Shown in pieces: positions 63,823 through 64,000 of a DNA stretch of 64,000 bases; within the stretch, counting starts at the first letter, position 1, and every line of letters begins with the position of its first letter. Position numbers and translations under genes: made by a program. The stretch comes from Pseudoduganella plicata. GTDB lineage: Bacteria; Pseudomonadota; Gammaproteobacteria; Burkholderiales; Burkholderiaceae_D. The notes under the pieces were generated by a model. The model did not search any database. It worked only from the letters and a program-made list of their open reading frames with translations, and was not told where the DNA came from. The stretch covers positions 310,001 through 374,000 of the forward strand of contig NZ_CP038026.1 in the NCBI RefSeq assembly GCF_004421005.1. The letters are read 5' to 3'.

Positions 63823-64000
63823 GGTGTCTTCCTTGGCACGCGCACGTGGATGGCCAGGCGGCGGCCGCTTTTCGTTTCGAAGTCCTGAACCTGCTGGATC
63901 ATACGCGCATCCAGCACGTGGTCAACCGAGAGCAGCATCAGTCCGTCCCGGCTGACCAGGTCGCGCGCGAGCACCATGCCGGGCACCAGCTCGCCGGACA
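63819..64000 (-). CDS. response regulator/HD-type phosphohydrolase, C-terminal end (partial)
   Basis: Only the last 60 codons are inside the window; the frame runs off the right edge. The end reads ELVPGMVLARDLVSRDGLMLL then SVDHVLDARMIQQVQDFE and RVPRKTP. This resembles the tail of RpfG-like response regulators with HD-GYP or HD domains (LxPGMVLARDL...DG.LLL...YVLD..LI). The HD catalytic part is outside. Family call is by this tail alone, so it is tentative. Confidence 0.55.
   Translation of the reverse strand, partial: SGELVPGMVLARDLVSRDGLMLLSVDHVLDARMIQQVQDFETKSGRRLAIHVRVPRKTP

Noticed and set aside
1..64000. tRNA, rRNA, CRISPR arrays, insertion sequences or prophage genes
   Set aside because: I looked for cloverleaf-like segments, regular repeats, transposase motifs and integrase motifs and saw none; a structured-RNA scan would be needed to exclude small RNAs.

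Overview
The window is a high-GC (roughly two-thirds G+C), densely packed bacterial chromosome segment. The combination of a PEP-CTERM surface protein, an MSHA-type pilus locus, a riboswitch-controlled cobalamin operon that mixes anaerobic-type cbi genes with cobN, and many ATGA-overlapping genes points to a betaproteobacterium of the Oxalobacteraceae type (Massilia, Duganella or Pseudoduganella-like). That placement is an inference from gene content; no rRNA or other marker is present.

Layout. (1) 1-6480, mixed genes: 5' part of a catalase, a PEP-CTERM protein, an NHL-repeat protein fused to an M23-like domain, a GIN-domain lipoprotein, a diacylglycerol-kinase-type lipid kinase, and a 3' scrap of an epimerase gene. 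(2) 6590-9380, acyl-CoA metabolism: two acyl-CoA dehydrogenase subunits (the first frameshifted) and a MaoC-like hydratase. (3) 9412-26638, cobalamin: bluB with a probably leaderless promoter, then a promoter, a B12 riboswitch and an operon cbtB-cbtA-ferredoxin-cobN-chlID-cbiE-cbiXC-cbiD-cobI-cobM-cbiG-cobJ/cbiJ-cobW, followed by hupE. It covers cobalt uptake, cobalt insertion (an early CbiX and a late CobN type) and most corrin-ring methylations. cbiT, the amidation genes and nucleotide-loop assembly are not here. (4) 26707-29055, a minus-strand pair equivalent to a split ACAD10/11: phosphotransferase plus acyl-CoA dehydrogenase. (5) 29203-44793, a single minus-strand run of 14 tightly coupled genes for an MSHA/type II-like pseudopilus machine. 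It opens with an ABC ATPase gene and has the matching ABC-2 permease gene about 12 kb further on, between pseudopilin genes. (6) 44921-61223, the divergent plus-strand MSHA pilus locus (mshE, G, F, A, C, D, O, P, Q, I, PilN-like, J, K, L, M, N). (7) 61363-64000, a small membrane protein, a PAS histidine kinase and, convergent to it, a response regulator and the end of a second regulator gene.

Regions 5 and 6 encode two paralogous sets of export ATPase, platform protein, secretin, ExeA/MshM-like ATPase and TPR protein, transcribed outward from a divergent gap of about 127 bp. Both export ATPases start with a MshEN-type repeat, known in Vibrio cholerae MshE as a c-di-GMP sensor. Only the plus-strand copy keeps the key Arg. 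The ABC-2 pair inside region 5 is the most unusual arrangement in the window; the pilG-pilH-pilI ABC genes of the Myxococcus xanthus pil locus are the nearest precedent I know.

Three genes (6590, 44921, 51317) are each broken by one missing base in a run of C or G. One base restores a conventional family protein in every case, so I treat them as intact genes with probable homopolymer errors in the sequence, while noting that real mutations are possible.
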